This document shows, in pieces, positions 26,399 to 35,215 of a stretch of DNA of 64,000 nt. The DNA is taken from positions 124,001 through 188,000 of the forward strand of contig PJFC01000005.1 of the NCBI GenBank assembly GCA_003574885.1. The letters run 5' to 3'. The position numbers and the translations under genes are program-made. The stretch is from Geobacter sp. (GTDB lineage: Bacteria; Desulfobacterota; Desulfuromonadia; Geobacterales; Geobacteraceae). The stretch's first letter is position 1. Each line of letters begins with the position of its first letter. The notes below the pieces were generated by a model. It ran no database searches. It saw only the letters and a list, made by a program, of their open reading frames with translations, and was not told the DNA's origin.

Positions 26399-26404
26399 CG
26401 TCGA

Positions 26405-26432
26405 TTGACAATAAGTTTAGAAATACTAAACT
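26405..26432 (+). promoter_or_regulatory. Second promoter, overlapping operator O3
   Basis: TTGACA (26405-26410) and TAAACT (26427-26432) with a 16-bp spacer. The -10 box is inside O3, so a bound regulator would block it. Confidence 0.5.
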
Positions 26433-26433
26433 T
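26413..26433. promoter_or_regulatory. Operator O3 of the XRE-cupin regulator
   Basis: AGTTTAGAAATACTAAACT, the most symmetrical of the three sites. It covers the spacer and -10 of the nearer promoter. Confidence 0.72.
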
Positions 26434-26474
26434 TCTTGAGTGGTATGTTCACTTTTGTCGAACTGGAGGACTGT

Positions 26475-27023
26475 TTGAAGATCGGTGAACGGCTAAAGCG
26501 GCTGAGGATGATCAATTCCCTGACCCAGGAGGAGCTGGCGAGTCGCGCCGACCTGACGAAGGGTTTCATCTCCCAGCTGGAGAACGATGCCACATCCCCC
26601 TCCATTGCGACGCTGAAGGACATCCTCGATGTGTTCGGGGTGAGCATGCAGGAGTTTTTCAGCGATGTGGCTGACGACGAGAACGTTGTCTTCGGCAAGG
26701 ACTCCCGGGTGCAGGCCACCCACGACGACGAAAAAATCAGGGTCGAACTCCTGATTCCCGGCGCCCAGAACCGGGAGATGGACCCGGTGCTCGTGACCCT
26801 GGAGCCGGGTGAGGAGATGGACGAACAGCCGTTCCACGAGGGGGAGGAATTCGGGTTTGTCCTCCTGGGGAAGATCCAGCTCCGCCTGGACGACCGGCTC
26901 CATACCATCAAGAAGGACGAGTGCTTCTATTTCACGTCCGACAAGAAACATTCGGTGAAGAATATCGGCAAAACTGCAGCAAAGATTCTGTGGGTGGTGA
27001 CCCCCCCCACTTTTTACTATTAG
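26475..27023 (+). CDS. XRE-family regulator with cupin sensor domain (PuuR-like)
   Basis: 182-residue regulator: helix-turn-helix at residues 1-60 (GERLKRLRMINSLTQEELA, then TKGFISQLENDATSPS) and a cupin domain at about 105-180 (EEMDEQPFHEGEEFGFVL). This is the PuuR architecture, where the cupin senses polyamines in E. coli. Its position directly before polyamine synthesis genes supports the same ligand. The start is TTG with GGAGG five bases upstream; the in-frame TTG at 26436 lies at the edge of operator O3. The three upstream palindromes suggest it represses itself. Confidence 0.85.
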   Translation: MKIGERLKRLRMINSLTQEELASRADLTKGFISQLENDATSPSIATLKDILDVFGVSMQEFFSDVADDENVVFGKDSRVQATHDDEKIRVELLIPGAQNREMDPVLVTLEPGEEMDEQPFHEGEEFGFVLLGKIQLRLDDRLHTIKKDECFYFTSDKKHSVKNIGKTAAKILWVVTPPTFYY

Positions 27024-27141
27024 GAAACGCGCCTTTTCCGCCCTGGCTGCGTAAGTCTTCGGGTTCGCTTGTGCGGTGTAGCGCTGCTACACCTCCGCGC
27101 TCTCCCTCGACAGCCTTGCCAGGACGAAAAAATCGCATTTC
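27023..27141. repeat. Hairpin repeat element after the regulator gene
   Basis: CCGCCCTGGC near the left and GCCAGGACGAAAA near the right are shared with the MITE-like elements. The tip is GGTGTAGC/GCTACACC (27075-27093). It starts at the stop codon of the regulator and could attenuate readthrough. Confidence 0.6.
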
Positions 27142-27170
27142 TCAACACAAATACACGAAACTGCATGCGA

Positions 27171-27280
27171 TGTCAGATTCGTGATGATAACGGCGGTGGA
27201 GAGGAGGAAGGCCCGCAGGCGTAGCAGCGCTACGTCGAGGAGCAATCCGACGAGCCGGCGTCGCCAGGGCGCAAATATGG
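27171..27280 (+). repeat. Polyamine-cluster repeat R1
   Basis: 110-bp repeat with core GCAGGCGTAGCAGCGCTACG. It ends in GCAAATATGG, 22 bp before the carboxynorspermidine synthase start. Related copies are R2 (28504, inverted) and R3 (30091, direct). Confidence 0.75.
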
Positions 27281-27301
27281 CGGCACTCTTTGGAGGAGAT
27301 A

Positions 27302-28498
27302 ATGAGTAAGGTATTGATAATAGGTGCCGGCGGCGTCGGCCAGGTCGTCACCCACAAATGCGCCCAGCGCAGGGACATCTTCAGCGAGATCACCCTGGCG
27401 TCCCGGACGAAATCCAAGTGCGACGCCATCGCCGCTCAGCTGAACAACTCCATAAAAACGGCCCGGGTTGATGCTGACAACGTCCCCGAACTGGCGGCGC
27501 TTATCAGGGCCGAGCAGCCGAAGCTTGTCATCAACGTGGCGCTTCCCTACCAGGACCTGACCATCATGGATGCCTGCCTGGAAACCGGTGTCGATTACCT
27601 GGATACCGCCAACTACGAGCCGCTGGATAACGCGAAATTCGAGTACAGCTGGCAGTGGGCCTACCTGGACCGCTTCAAGGAGAAGGGGCTCATGGCGCTC
27701 CTCGGCTCCGGCTTCGATCCCGGCGTGACCAACGTCTACACGGCACTTGCTGCGAAAAAGTATCTCGACGTGGTGGAGGAGATCGACATCATCGACGCCA
27801 ACGCGGGTTCCCACGGCCAGCCTTTCGCTACCAACTTCAACCCGGAGATCAACATCCGGGAGGTGACCGCCACCTGCCGCCACTGGGAAAACGGCCGGTT
27901 TGTCGAGAGCCCGCCGCTCTCCACCAAGCACGTTTTCGACTTCCCCGAGGGTATCGGCCCGATGAACATCTACCGCCTCTACCACGAGGAGATGGAGTCG
28001 CTGGTCAAGCATATCCCGACCATCAAGAAGGCCCAGTTCTGGATGACCTTCTCGGACAACTACCTCAAGCACCTGGAGGTGCTCCAGAACGTGGGTATGA
28101 CCCGCATCGACGAAGTGGAGTTCCAGGGGCAGAAGATCGTGCCGATCCAGTTCCTGAAGGCGCTCCTTCCCGACCCGGGGAGCCTCGGGCCGCTCACCAA
28201 GGGGAAGACCTGCATCGGCGTCATCGCCCGGGGGCTCAAGGACGGGAAGAGGAAGCAGGTCTACATCTACAATATCTGCGACCACGAGGCGTGCTACAAA
28301 GAGGTCCAGTCCCAGGCCATCAGCTACACCACCGGCGTCCCGGCGGTCGTGGGTGCCATCATGATGCTGACCGGGAAATGGCACAAGCCGGGGGTCTGGA
28401 ACATGGAGCAGTTCGACCCGGAAGTGTTCCTGGAAGAACTCGGACCTATGGGACTGCCGACAGTTGTGGTCGATGGTGGCGACTGGCCTACGCTGTAG
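27302..28498 (+). CDS. Carboxynorspermidine synthase (CASDH)
   Basis: Saccharopine-dehydrogenase-family enzyme that condenses a diamine with aspartate semialdehyde and reduces the product to carboxy(nor)spermidine. Rossmann motif GAGGVGQVV at residues 8-16. VINVALPYQDLTIMDACLETGVDYLDTA (about 80-107) and GSGFDPGVTNVY (about 135-146) are family hallmarks. 398 residues is normal. GGAGGAG precedes ATG. With nspC next, the pair makes spermidine from putrescine without S-adenosylmethionine decarboxylase. Confidence 0.93.
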   Translation: MSKVLIIGAGGVGQVVTHKCAQRRDIFSEITLASRTKSKCDAIAAQLNNSIKTARVDADNVPELAALIRAEQPKLVINVALPYQDLTIMDACLETGVDYLDTANYEPLDNAKFEYSWQWAYLDRFKEKGLMALLGSGFDPGVTNVYTALAAKKYLDVVEEIDIIDANAGSHGQPFATNFNPEINIREVTATCRHWENGRFVESPPLSTKHVFDFPEGIGPMNIYRLYHEEMESLVKHIPTIKKAQFWMTFSDNYLKHLEVLQNVGMTRIDEVEFQGQKIVPIQFLKALLPDPGSLGPLTKGKTCIGVIARGLKDGKRKQVYIYNICDHEACYKEVQSQAISYTTGVPAVVGAIMMLTGKWHKPGVWNMEQFDPEVFLEELGPMGLPTVVVDGGDWPTL

Positions 28499-28503
28499 AA
28501 ACG

Positions 28504-28613
28504 GCATATTTGCGCCCTGACGACGCCGGCTCGTCGGCCCGCTCCTCGACGTAGCGCTGCTACGCCTGCGGGTGGCCCTCCTCTCCGACGCCGTCATCAT
28601 CGCAAATCTGACG
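28504..28613 (-). repeat. Polyamine-cluster repeat R2 (inverted)
   Basis: Inverted copy of R1, about 85% alike by eye, starting a few bases after the CASDH stop. R1 and R2 thus bracket that gene as a 1.2-kb inverted pair. Confidence 0.75.
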
Positions 28614-28748
28614 TTCCTTTTATAACCATCCAGAACCAGAATTGGATGTACCGCAAGAGCAACAATTCGGGACTAAAAGTCGGAACGAAGGTTGATAAAT
28701 TCTCTCTGTGTTCCTCCGTGTTCTCTGTGGTGAAAAAAGGTTCTAACA

Positions 28749-29903
28749 TTGACCGGTATCGACATCGAAAAAATCCTTCAGCTTGCCCCATCCCCTGCCT
28801 ACGTGGTGGACCTGGGGCGGCTGCGCCACAACCTGGCCATCCTGGACCAGGTACAGCGGCGGAGCGGGGCGAAAATCCTCATGGCGCTGAAGGCGTTTGC
28901 CATGTGGTCGGTTTTTCCCCTCATCCGGGAGACGCTCCACGGGGTCTGTGCCAGCTCGCCGTGGGAGGCGCGGCTTGGGCGGGAGGAGTTCGGCCGGGAG
29001 GTCCATTCCTTCGCCGCCGCCTTCAAGGAGAGAGATGTCGTCGAGTTGCTGCAGATTTCCAACCACTTGGTCTTCAACTCCTTCAACCAACTGGAGCGGT
29101 TCCGTCCGCTCTGGGAGAAGGAGGCGGGGCGGGTGTCGATCGGCCTGCGGGTCAACCCTGAGCACTCGGAGGGGCACACCCCCATCTATGATCCCTGCGC
29201 CCCCACGTCGCGCCTCGGTATTCCGCTGCGGGAATTCGAGGGGCGGTCCCTGAGCGGAGTCGAAGGGCTGCATTTCCATACCCTCTGCGAGCAGCTGTTC
29301 GAGCCGCTGGAGCGGACCGCCAAGGTCTTCGAGGAGAAATTCGGTCAGTTCCTCCCCGGGATGAAGTGGTTGAACCTTGGCGGCGGCCACCACATAACTC
29401 GGGAGGGGTACGATATCGACGCCCTGGTGGAGCTCATCACCTATTTCAAGGGGAAGTACGGCGTGGAAGTCTACCTGGAGCCGGGGGAGGCGATCGCCAT
29501 CGGCACCGGCATCCTCGTCGGCGAGGTGCTGGACGTGGTGCACAACGAAATGGACATCGCCATTCTGGACGTCTCGGCTACCTGCCACATGCCGGACATC
29601 CTTGAGATGCCGTACCGCCCCGACATCACGGGTGGGTACGACGCCGGCGTGAAGGCCCATACCTACCGTCTCGGTGGCCCGTCGTGCCTGGCGGGGGACA
29701 TCATCGGCGACTGGTCCTTCGATCAGCCTCTCAAGGCGGGGGACCGGCTCGCCTTCGAGGACATGTCCCACTACACCATGGTGAAAACCACCACCTTCAA
29801 CGGCATCCAGCACCCGGCCATCTGTACCTGGGAGCCGGAGACAGAAGAGCTCAAGGTGGTGCGCAGGTTCGGGTACGAGGATTTCAGAAGTAGACTGTCG
29901 TAA
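28749..29903 (+). CDS. nspC: Carboxynorspermidine decarboxylase
   Basis: Fold-type III PLP decarboxylase that turns carboxy(nor)spermidine into (nor)spermidine. The PLP lysine is Lys48 in LMALKAFAMW. HFHTLCEQ, LNLGGGHHIT, LEPGEAI and DVSATCHMPD are family motifs. 384 residues. The start is a TTG with AAAAAAGG about eight bases upstream, which is weak; no better start exists nearer the conserved region. It lies 250 bp after CASDH, separated by repeat R2. Confidence 0.93.
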   Translation: MTGIDIEKILQLAPSPAYVVDLGRLRHNLAILDQVQRRSGAKILMALKAFAMWSVFPLIRETLHGVCASSPWEARLGREEFGREVHSFAAAFKERDVVELLQISNHLVFNSFNQLERFRPLWEKEAGRVSIGLRVNPEHSEGHTPIYDPCAPTSRLGIPLREFEGRSLSGVEGLHFHTLCEQLFEPLERTAKVFEEKFGQFLPGMKWLNLGGGHHITREGYDIDALVELITYFKGKYGVEVYLEPGEAIAIGTGILVGEVLDVVHNEMDIAILDVSATCHMPDILEMPYRPDITGGYDAGVKAHTYRLGGPSCLAGDIIGDWSFDQPLKAGDRLAFEDMSHYTMVKTTTFNGIQHPAICTWEPETEELKVVRRFGYEDFRSRLS

Positions 29904-29906
29904 ATA

Positions 29907-30047
29907 GGGGAGCGATCTTCCGACCATCTCGACGCCGTCCTCGGAAGCCTCGTTGTCCGGCGTAGCGCTGTTTATGCCCGCAGTTTGGGTACTACGCCTC
30001 GGCACGCTTCCTGCGGGTGCGCCGATCTGGCCGAAATCTCGCTCCCC
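29907..30047. repeat. Hairpin repeat element R4
   Basis: GGGGAGCGAT at the left and ATCTCGCTCCCC at the right form inverted ends. The centre GGCGTAG/CTACGCC is the tip. It follows the nspC stop and shares the tip motif with the other spacer elements. Confidence 0.55.
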
Positions 30048-30090
30048 GGGGAAAACCCTTTGTAGTGAAATTGAGATAACGTTACAGCGA

Positions 30091-30200
30091 TGACAGATTC
30101 GGAATGATAACGGCAGCGGAGAGGAGTTCGGCCCGCAGGCGTAGCAGCGCTACGTCGAGGAGTCGGACGACAAACCGATGTCGTTAGCGTGCGAATATGG
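30091..30200 (+). repeat. Polyamine-cluster repeat R3
   Basis: Direct copy of R1 with the identical 20-base core GCAGGCGTAGCAGCGCTACG. It ends 17 bp before the speA start, the same relation R1 has to CASDH. Confidence 0.75.
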
Positions 30201-30217
30201 CATTGCCAGGAGAGCTC

Positions 30218-32125
30218 ATGGAACGCTGGTCGATTAACGATTCCTCCAAAATCTACAACATGGACAACTGGGGAGCCGATCTCTTCTCCATCAACAAGAA
30301 GGGGAACGTCTGCGTCCACCCCTCGTCCAACTCCAAGAACGCCATCGACCTCCGGGCGCTGGTGGATGACCTGATCAAGCGGAAGATCAAGCCTCCCATC
30401 CTGCTCCGGTTCATGGATGTCCTCCAGGGGCGGATAGCCAGCATCAACCGGGTATTCCGGAGCGCCATCGCCGAGAACGACTATCCGGCAACGTACCAGA
30501 CGTTCTATCCCATCAAGGTGAATCAGCAGCGCCAGGTGGTGGAGGCGATCGCCAGCTACGGCAAGCGGTACAACCTCGGCCTTGAGGTCGGTTCCAAGCC
30601 GGAGCTGGTGGCGGGCATCTCCATCTCCAGTGGCAATGACCTCCCGATCATCTGCAACGGTTACAAGGACACCGAGTATATCGAGACGGTTCTCTACGCC
30701 ACCAAGATCGGCTATGACATCACCCTGGTAGTCGAGAAGCTGTTCGAGCTGGAAAAGATCATCGAACTGTCGAAAAAAACCGGCATCAAGCCCAAGCTGG
30801 GGATCCGGGTCAAGCTCTCCTCCAAGGGAACCGGCAAGTGGGCCACCTCTGGCGGCGAGGATGCCAAGTTCGGCCTCAGGATGGCGGAGATCATTGCCGC
30901 AATAGGCCTTCTGGAGGAAAACGGCCTGATCGACCAGGTGAAGCTCCTCCATTTCCACATCGGGAGCCAGATCACCAAGATCGACAAGATCAAGACCGCC
31001 CTCATCGAGGGAGCGCGCATCTATGCCGAGCTGCGCAAGATGGGGGTCGGCGTAGACTATGTGGACATCGGCGGCGGCCTGGGTGTTGATTACGACGGCT
31101 CCAAGTCCAGCTACTTCTCCAGCGTCAACTACTCCATTGAGGAATACGCCAACGACGTCATCTACCAGATCAAGAATATCTGCGACGACGCCGGGGTGGA
31201 ATGCCCCAACATCATCTCCGAATCGGGAAGGGCCACGGTCGCCCACTACTCGGTGCTGGTGACCAACGTCCTCAATACCAACACCCAGCGTCTCACCCCC
31301 GATTTCGAGGAGGATCTGGAAAAGGCGGAGAAGCTGGCGCCGACCGTCAAGAAGCTGGTGGACATCCACAAGAGCATCGACCGTTACTCTCTGCGGGAAG
31401 ACTACCACGATACCCAGCAGCTGATCCAGGAGGCGGTGAGCCTCTTCAATCTCGGCTACCTGACGCTGCAGGAGCGGGCCATCGCCGAGTGGCTCTATGG
31501 CAAGATCATCAGGAAGATCAACGGCATCGTGGAGAAGATGAAATCGATCCCCGAGGAGCTGCAGAATTTCCAGCTGGCCCTGCGCCAGACGTACTTTGCC
31601 AATTTTTCCCTCTTCCAGTCGGTTCCCGACTCCTGGGCCATCGATCAGCTCTTTCCCATCGTGCCGCTGCAGCGGCTTAACCAGAAACCGGATGTCATCG
31701 CCTCCATCGCCGACATCACCTGTGATTCGGACGGTGAGATCACCAGCTTCGTGGGGGAGAACGGCCGGACCAAGTTCCTGCCGCTCCACAAGATGCGCAA
31801 GGATGAGGAGTACTACATAGGTTTCTTCCTCATCGGCGCCTACCAGGAGATTCTGGGGGACCTGCACAACCTGTTCGGCGATACCAATGCCGTTCACATC
31901 ACCTTCAGCAAGAAGACCGGCTACAAGATCGACACGGTCATCAACGGCGATGCCACCTGGGAAAGCCTTAAATATGTGCAGTACAAGGGGCCGGAGATAC
32001 TGAAGCACGTCAGGGAACACCTGGAGAAGGGAGTGGCCCAGCGCAAGGTCTCCATCGAGGAGAGCAGCCACTTCATCGAACTGCTGGACCGGACCTTGCT
32101 GGGGTACACCTACCTGGGGGAATAG
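30218..32125 (+). CDS. speA: Biosynthetic arginine decarboxylase
   Basis: Makes agmatine from arginine, the entry to putrescine in this pathway. Fold-type III PLP enzyme; Lys100 in TFYPIKVNQQ is the PLP lysine. HFHIGSQI, DIGGGLGVDYDG and SESGRATVAHY follow in order. 635 residues is typical of SpeA. AGGAGA five bases upstream favours this ATG over one 21 bases earlier. I see no agmatine hydrolase gene in the window, so the step to putrescine must be encoded elsewhere. Confidence 0.96.
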   Translation: MERWSINDSSKIYNMDNWGADLFSINKKGNVCVHPSSNSKNAIDLRALVDDLIKRKIKPPILLRFMDVLQGRIASINRVFRSAIAENDYPATYQTFYPIKVNQQRQVVEAIASYGKRYNLGLEVGSKPELVAGISISSGNDLPIICNGYKDTEYIETVLYATKIGYDITLVVEKLFELEKIIELSKKTGIKPKLGIRVKLSSKGTGKWATSGGEDAKFGLRMAEIIAAIGLLEENGLIDQVKLLHFHIGSQITKIDKIKTALIEGARIYAELRKMGVGVDYVDIGGGLGVDYDGSKSSYFSSVNYSIEEYANDVIYQIKNICDDAGVECPNIISESGRATVAHYSVLVTNVLNTNTQRLTPDFEEDLEKAEKLAPTVKKLVDIHKSIDRYSLREDYHDTQQLIQEAVSLFNLGYLTLQERAIAEWLYGKIIRKINGIVEKMKSIPEELQNFQLALRQTYFANFSLFQSVPDSWAIDQLFPIVPLQRLNQKPDVIASIADITCDSDGEITSFVGENGRTKFLPLHKMRKDEEYYIGFFLIGAYQEILGDLHNLFGDTNAVHITFSKKTGYKIDTVINGDATWESLKYVQYKGPEILKHVREHLEKGVAQRKVSIEESSHFIELLDRTLLGYTYLGE

Positions 32126-32260
32126 CCGGCGGTTTGAAATATCCGCGATTTCGCTTGCCATGTACGCCAAAGAACCTGTATAGTGCTTTTTTCCCGCGTA
32201 AACCAGGGAGAAGAGGCTGTTCCGTTGGATCAGGCGGACCTTCAGTGGGCTGGAGAGATC

Positions 32261-32578
32261 GTGGTCAGGAAATTACTGATACCTTGCATGTGTGCAGTGA
32301 TATTTTTTCTCGTCTTCCTGGGGATGAGGAATCCTGCCCTTGCCGGCATTCATGGCGCCAAGCCGCGTCCGCGCGCTGTCCTTGAAAGTGTCAAGAAGGC
32401 TTCCGACGAGGTCGTCAAGAAGACCTTCCTGGTTGCAACGCTTCCTTCCCCTGTTACCCCCCTCCCTGCGGAACAGGTTTATCCCTACCCCCCGCATGTC
32501 GTCCGTCACGTCACGCTGAATCAATTTTCCCGATTTGCCGCCCGAGCACCACCCCGTTCCACCTCTCACATTTCCTGA
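32261..32578 (+). CDS. Small exported protein, function unknown
   Basis: 105-residue candidate starting at GTG with GGAG upstream. The signal peptide (LLIPCMCAVIFFLVFLG) ends at ALA. The rest is Lys/Arg- and Pro-rich with no recognised domain. A longer frame to 32183 exists. The signal peptide and ribosome site are the only support; it could be spurious. Confidence 0.4.
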   Translation: MVRKLLIPCMCAVIFFLVFLGMRNPALAGIHGAKPRPRAVLESVKKASDEVVKKTFLVATLPSPVTPLPAEQVYPYPPHVVRHVTLNQFSRFAARAPPRSTSHIS

Positions 32579-32773
32579 ATACTTACTCGGCACACATGTC
32601 CTGATTGACCATCGGGAAGGTTTTCTGCCCAGGCACCGGTGCACGTCCCCATGTCTAAGGGAATCGCGCGTGGGGAGTGTGGCCTGCGATCCGTTGAATG
32701 CCATTGAATGGTCTGCTTTGTCCCGAGACAGGGACACGATGCATTACTAACGTTACTGAAAAGGAGAATGACA

Positions 32774-33334
32774 ATGAAAGCACAGATGAAAGGGTTTATG
32801 CTGGTATTGGTTGGTTCGGCGATGTTTGCCGGTGGGTGCGCCAAGGAGGAGATGGTCAAGAAGGATGAGGGGGTTGCCCCTGTCGCGGCGGCCAAGCCTG
32901 CCCCCGTTACGCCGGCGAAAGTTGACGTAGTCAAACCCGAGCCGGTTAAGGTTGACGTTCCGCAAACCACCCGGCCTGCTGCTGTGGAGCAGTTGAAGCA
33001 GGCGCTGGAAGCGATTTACTTCGATTTCGATGCGTCGGGCCTTTCTTCCGCGTCCCGCACTACCCTCGCGAAGAATGCGGAGTTGCTGAAAAAGGATTCC
33101 GCTGCCAACGTCAGGATCGAAGGGAACTGTGACGAGCGCGGTTCCGACGAATACAACCTTGCTCTGGGTGAGCGGCGCGCCAAGGCTGCGGCCAAGTACT
33201 TGATCACCTTGGGGGTAGCGGAGAACCGTATCTCCACCATCAGCTACGGCAAGGAAAAGCCTGCGGATCCCGGCCACAACGAAGCAGCCTGGGCCAAAAA
33301 CAGAAGGGACGAGTTTTTACTGAACGCGAAGTAA
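32774..33334 (+). CDS. pal: Peptidoglycan-associated lipoprotein Pal
   Basis: Outer-membrane lipoprotein that holds the envelope to peptidoglycan in the Tol-Pal system. Lipobox FAGGC near residue 22, a Pro/Lys/Val-rich linker (residues 25-65), then an OmpA-like domain with IYFDFD and NCDERGSDEYNLALGERRA. 186 residues. ATG 32774 has AAGGAG seven bases upstream; ATG 32768 is too close to it. Confidence 0.95.
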   Translation: MKAQMKGFMLVLVGSAMFAGGCAKEEMVKKDEGVAPVAAAKPAPVTPAKVDVVKPEPVKVDVPQTTRPAAVEQLKQALEAIYFDFDASGLSSASRTTLAKNAELLKKDSAANVRIEGNCDERGSDEYNLALGERRAKAAAKYLITLGVAENRISTISYGKEKPADPGHNEAAWAKNRRDEFLLNAK

Positions 33335-33345
33335 TGCATGCCCGC

Positions 33346-33385
33346 AGGCCCTGTGTCCGGGTAACCCCCCGCACAGGGCCTTGTT
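33346..33385 (+). terminator. Terminator-like hairpin after pal
   Basis: 10-bp stem AGGCCCTGTG/CACAGGGCCT with a 16-base loop. The following bases are only weakly T-rich (TGTTAC). Confidence 0.6.
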
Positions 33386-33569
33386 ACACCCTCTGCCGGT
33401 TCTCCCCTAGTTCTTTGCGCCTGTGCGTGATGTTGCTTTTCATCAGAATCGCTTCGGGAAGGACGGTGCGGAGTGTAGCGGAATATCAGTCTTACTCAGG
33501 AAGTAGTATGTGCCGTGCGTGGTGGTGAGGGAACGTGCCTGAAAGGGTAGCGACACTATTTAACAGTTG

Positions 33570-34490
33570 TCACATGTTTATGCCGGTGACAATCTGGACC
33601 TGCCGGTTAGCGGGGTCGTTCTTCTTATCTGTCGGATAAAGGCCCTTGATCTTGCACAGAATGTCGAGGCCCTGGAGTCGTATGGGCCAATCGGGCTTTT
33701 CCACTCCTTCTACGTATTTGGTTGCTCCGCAGACTTCCTGCACCATTTTTACAACATAATCATCGCTCAGTCCATTCTCGTCGAGCAGTGAGATGATACC
33801 GTTGTCGGGCTGCTGGGGCACCATTTGCCGGAATCTCTGGTCATCAGTGACGATCTCCTGGGCAGGGCGTCTCACCACCTGCTCTTCACTACGAACCCTG
33901 TTTACTGATTGCTGTTCCGGGGTTTTCGTGAATGATGCGTACTCCTCCGGGTTAGTCGCTGTAGAGGCTGAATTGCCGGTGACAATCTCATCTTCTTCGT
34001 TGATTTCCTGGACTTCATACGGCATTTCGTAAATTTCCTGTTGTTCCGAGGTTCCGCCGTCTACCGTGGTGCCGGCTACTGTCGCAACATTCATTGTTTC
34101 ATCAGGTACGGATTCATCTTTCCCTTCATCGGCAAAGAAGCTCGAAAAGTCCCAGCTAGAACTGGCGGCCGTTTGTGATTTTGCTGATGACGCTGGAGAT
34201 GAGACGGCAGGACTCGGACTGACCTCTTCTTTCTTCGGTGCTGCTTGCTCTGCAGGAGGCGGTGTGTAAGAGTGTTCAGCAGTCTTCATCTGCTCCGGCG
34301 CCGGTTTGGTGGAAGCGGTTTCACCTTCGGACCCGCTGGTGCCCCTGATAGGGGAATCTGCTATCTTCTGTTCTTTCTTAAGGAGGAAGCGGTGCGAACA
34401 GATAGTACAGCGGGCTATGACACCGGCATCAGGTATCCTGGATTCATCGACTCTCAACGTGCTTCCACATTTTTCACAATTGACGACCAT
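33570..34490 (-). CDS. Zinc-ribbon protein with MJ0042-type N-terminus
   Basis: 306 residues. The N-terminal 40 residues are an MJ0042-type zinc ribbon: NCEKCGSTLRV, then ARCTICSHRF. A long low-complexity Ser/Pro/Ala/Glu region (about 45-220) follows. The last 85 residues are a folded part with no recognised domain. This layout is common in Deltaproteobacteria for proteins of unknown function. Convergent with pal. Confidence 0.75.
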   Translation of the reverse strand: MVVNCEKCGSTLRVDESRIPDAGVIARCTICSHRFLLKKEQKIADSPIRGTSGSEGETASTKPAPEQMKTAEHSYTPPPAEQAAPKKEEVSPSPAVSSPASSAKSQTAASSSWDFSSFFADEGKDESVPDETMNVATVAGTTVDGGTSEQQEIYEMPYEVQEINEEDEIVTGNSASTATNPEEYASFTKTPEQQSVNRVRSEEQVVRRPAQEIVTDDQRFRQMVPQQPDNGIISLLDENGLSDDYVVKMVQEVCGATKYVEGVEKPDWPIRLQGLDILCKIKGLYPTDKKNDPANRQVQIVTGINM

Positions 34491-34877
34491 ACGTTGTTCT
34501 CCGCTAACTGCTGGAATATCTCTAATGATGCGACCGTCAAGCCTGCCCGGGCATCCCGCTTCTGCTCAGTATGAGTGATCTTCGACTTTAGGGGAAGTGC
34601 GAGTATACCACATTACATCGGTCTGGTACTGCAAACTCAAGGCCAACCTTAGCTTTTTTATATCCGAATTGAGGAAAAGTGTCAATTCATGATGAAATTC
34701 AATCGTCAGGGCAAAGCAGGTGCAAGTCTACATCGTAGTGGTGCTATTCACCTCAGCTGGGACATAAATCGATGGGATTGATTGGTTTACGGGCACAAAG
34801 AGCAGATAATAGAAGGAGAAGAAGCACCTTGGAATGACACAGCCGTGGTTGAGCGGCAGATTCGGACTACCCGGAAA
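34491..34877. other. Gene-free spacer
   Basis: About 390 bp between the zinc-ribbon gene's start and the small gene's terminator. I see no gene, repeat or clear promoter in it. Confidence 0.5.
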
Positions 34878-34915
34878 AATTAAAGGGGCGGTTGCCTGGT
34901 GTGGGCGGCCGCCCC
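34878..34915 (-). terminator. Intrinsic terminator of the 51-residue protein gene
   Basis: Read on the minus strand: GGGGCGG/CCGCCCC stem with an inner loop, then TTTAATTTTT. Confidence 0.75.
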
Positions 34916-34922
34916 ATCATGT

Positions 34923-35078
34923 TTATTCCTTGTCGTCGGGCCACCTGTGCATGCAATAGGGACATTCCTCAGCGCCATGGGGGATGGTGTCCCTCAATTG
35001 TTCTTTTTCCTTGACTGCAGAGCAGCGCTTTGAGACAGGGAATGTGTGGATGGTGTTCTCCTTGACGAAGTAGAGCAT
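34923..35078 (-). CDS. Small CxxC protein, function unknown
   Basis: 51 residues, with CPYCMHRWP at the C-terminus and one earlier cysteine, suggesting half a zinc ribbon. AAAGGAG precedes the ATG and a terminator follows the stop, so it is likely real. A longer frame to 35189 lacks a ribosome site. Confidence 0.6.
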   Translation of the reverse strand: MLYFVKENTIHTFPVSKRCSAVKEKEQLRDTIPHGAEECPYCMHRWPDDKE

Positions 35079-35182
35079 GATCTGTTTCTCCTTTCTTGAG
35101 AATGATATGCCGCCGTTAATGCCCGGCTTAACCAGAAAAGTATGACATCCAGGAGCGTTTGTCAATGGTGACCCGTCGATCA

Positions 35183-35210
35183 TTGACACGATGCCCCTCC
35201 ACGGTATAGT
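35183..35210 (+). promoter_or_regulatory. Promoter of the MATE gene
   Basis: TTGACA (35183-35188), 16-bp spacer, TATAGT (35205-35210). Transcription would begin at about 35217, almost on the start codon. Confidence 0.5.
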
Positions 35211-35215
35211 GGTGC

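Noticed and set aside
27230-28600. 456-residue minus-strand frame opposite the CASDH gene
   Set aside because: Shadow frame that also runs through repeats R1 and R2; no motif.
27171-30200. CRISPR array from repeats R1-R3
   Set aside because: Only three copies, about 110 bp each, in mixed orientation with whole genes between them.
29972-32170. 732-residue minus-strand frame opposite speA
   Set aside because: Long only because of GC-rich third positions in speA; the product is repetitive and matches nothing.
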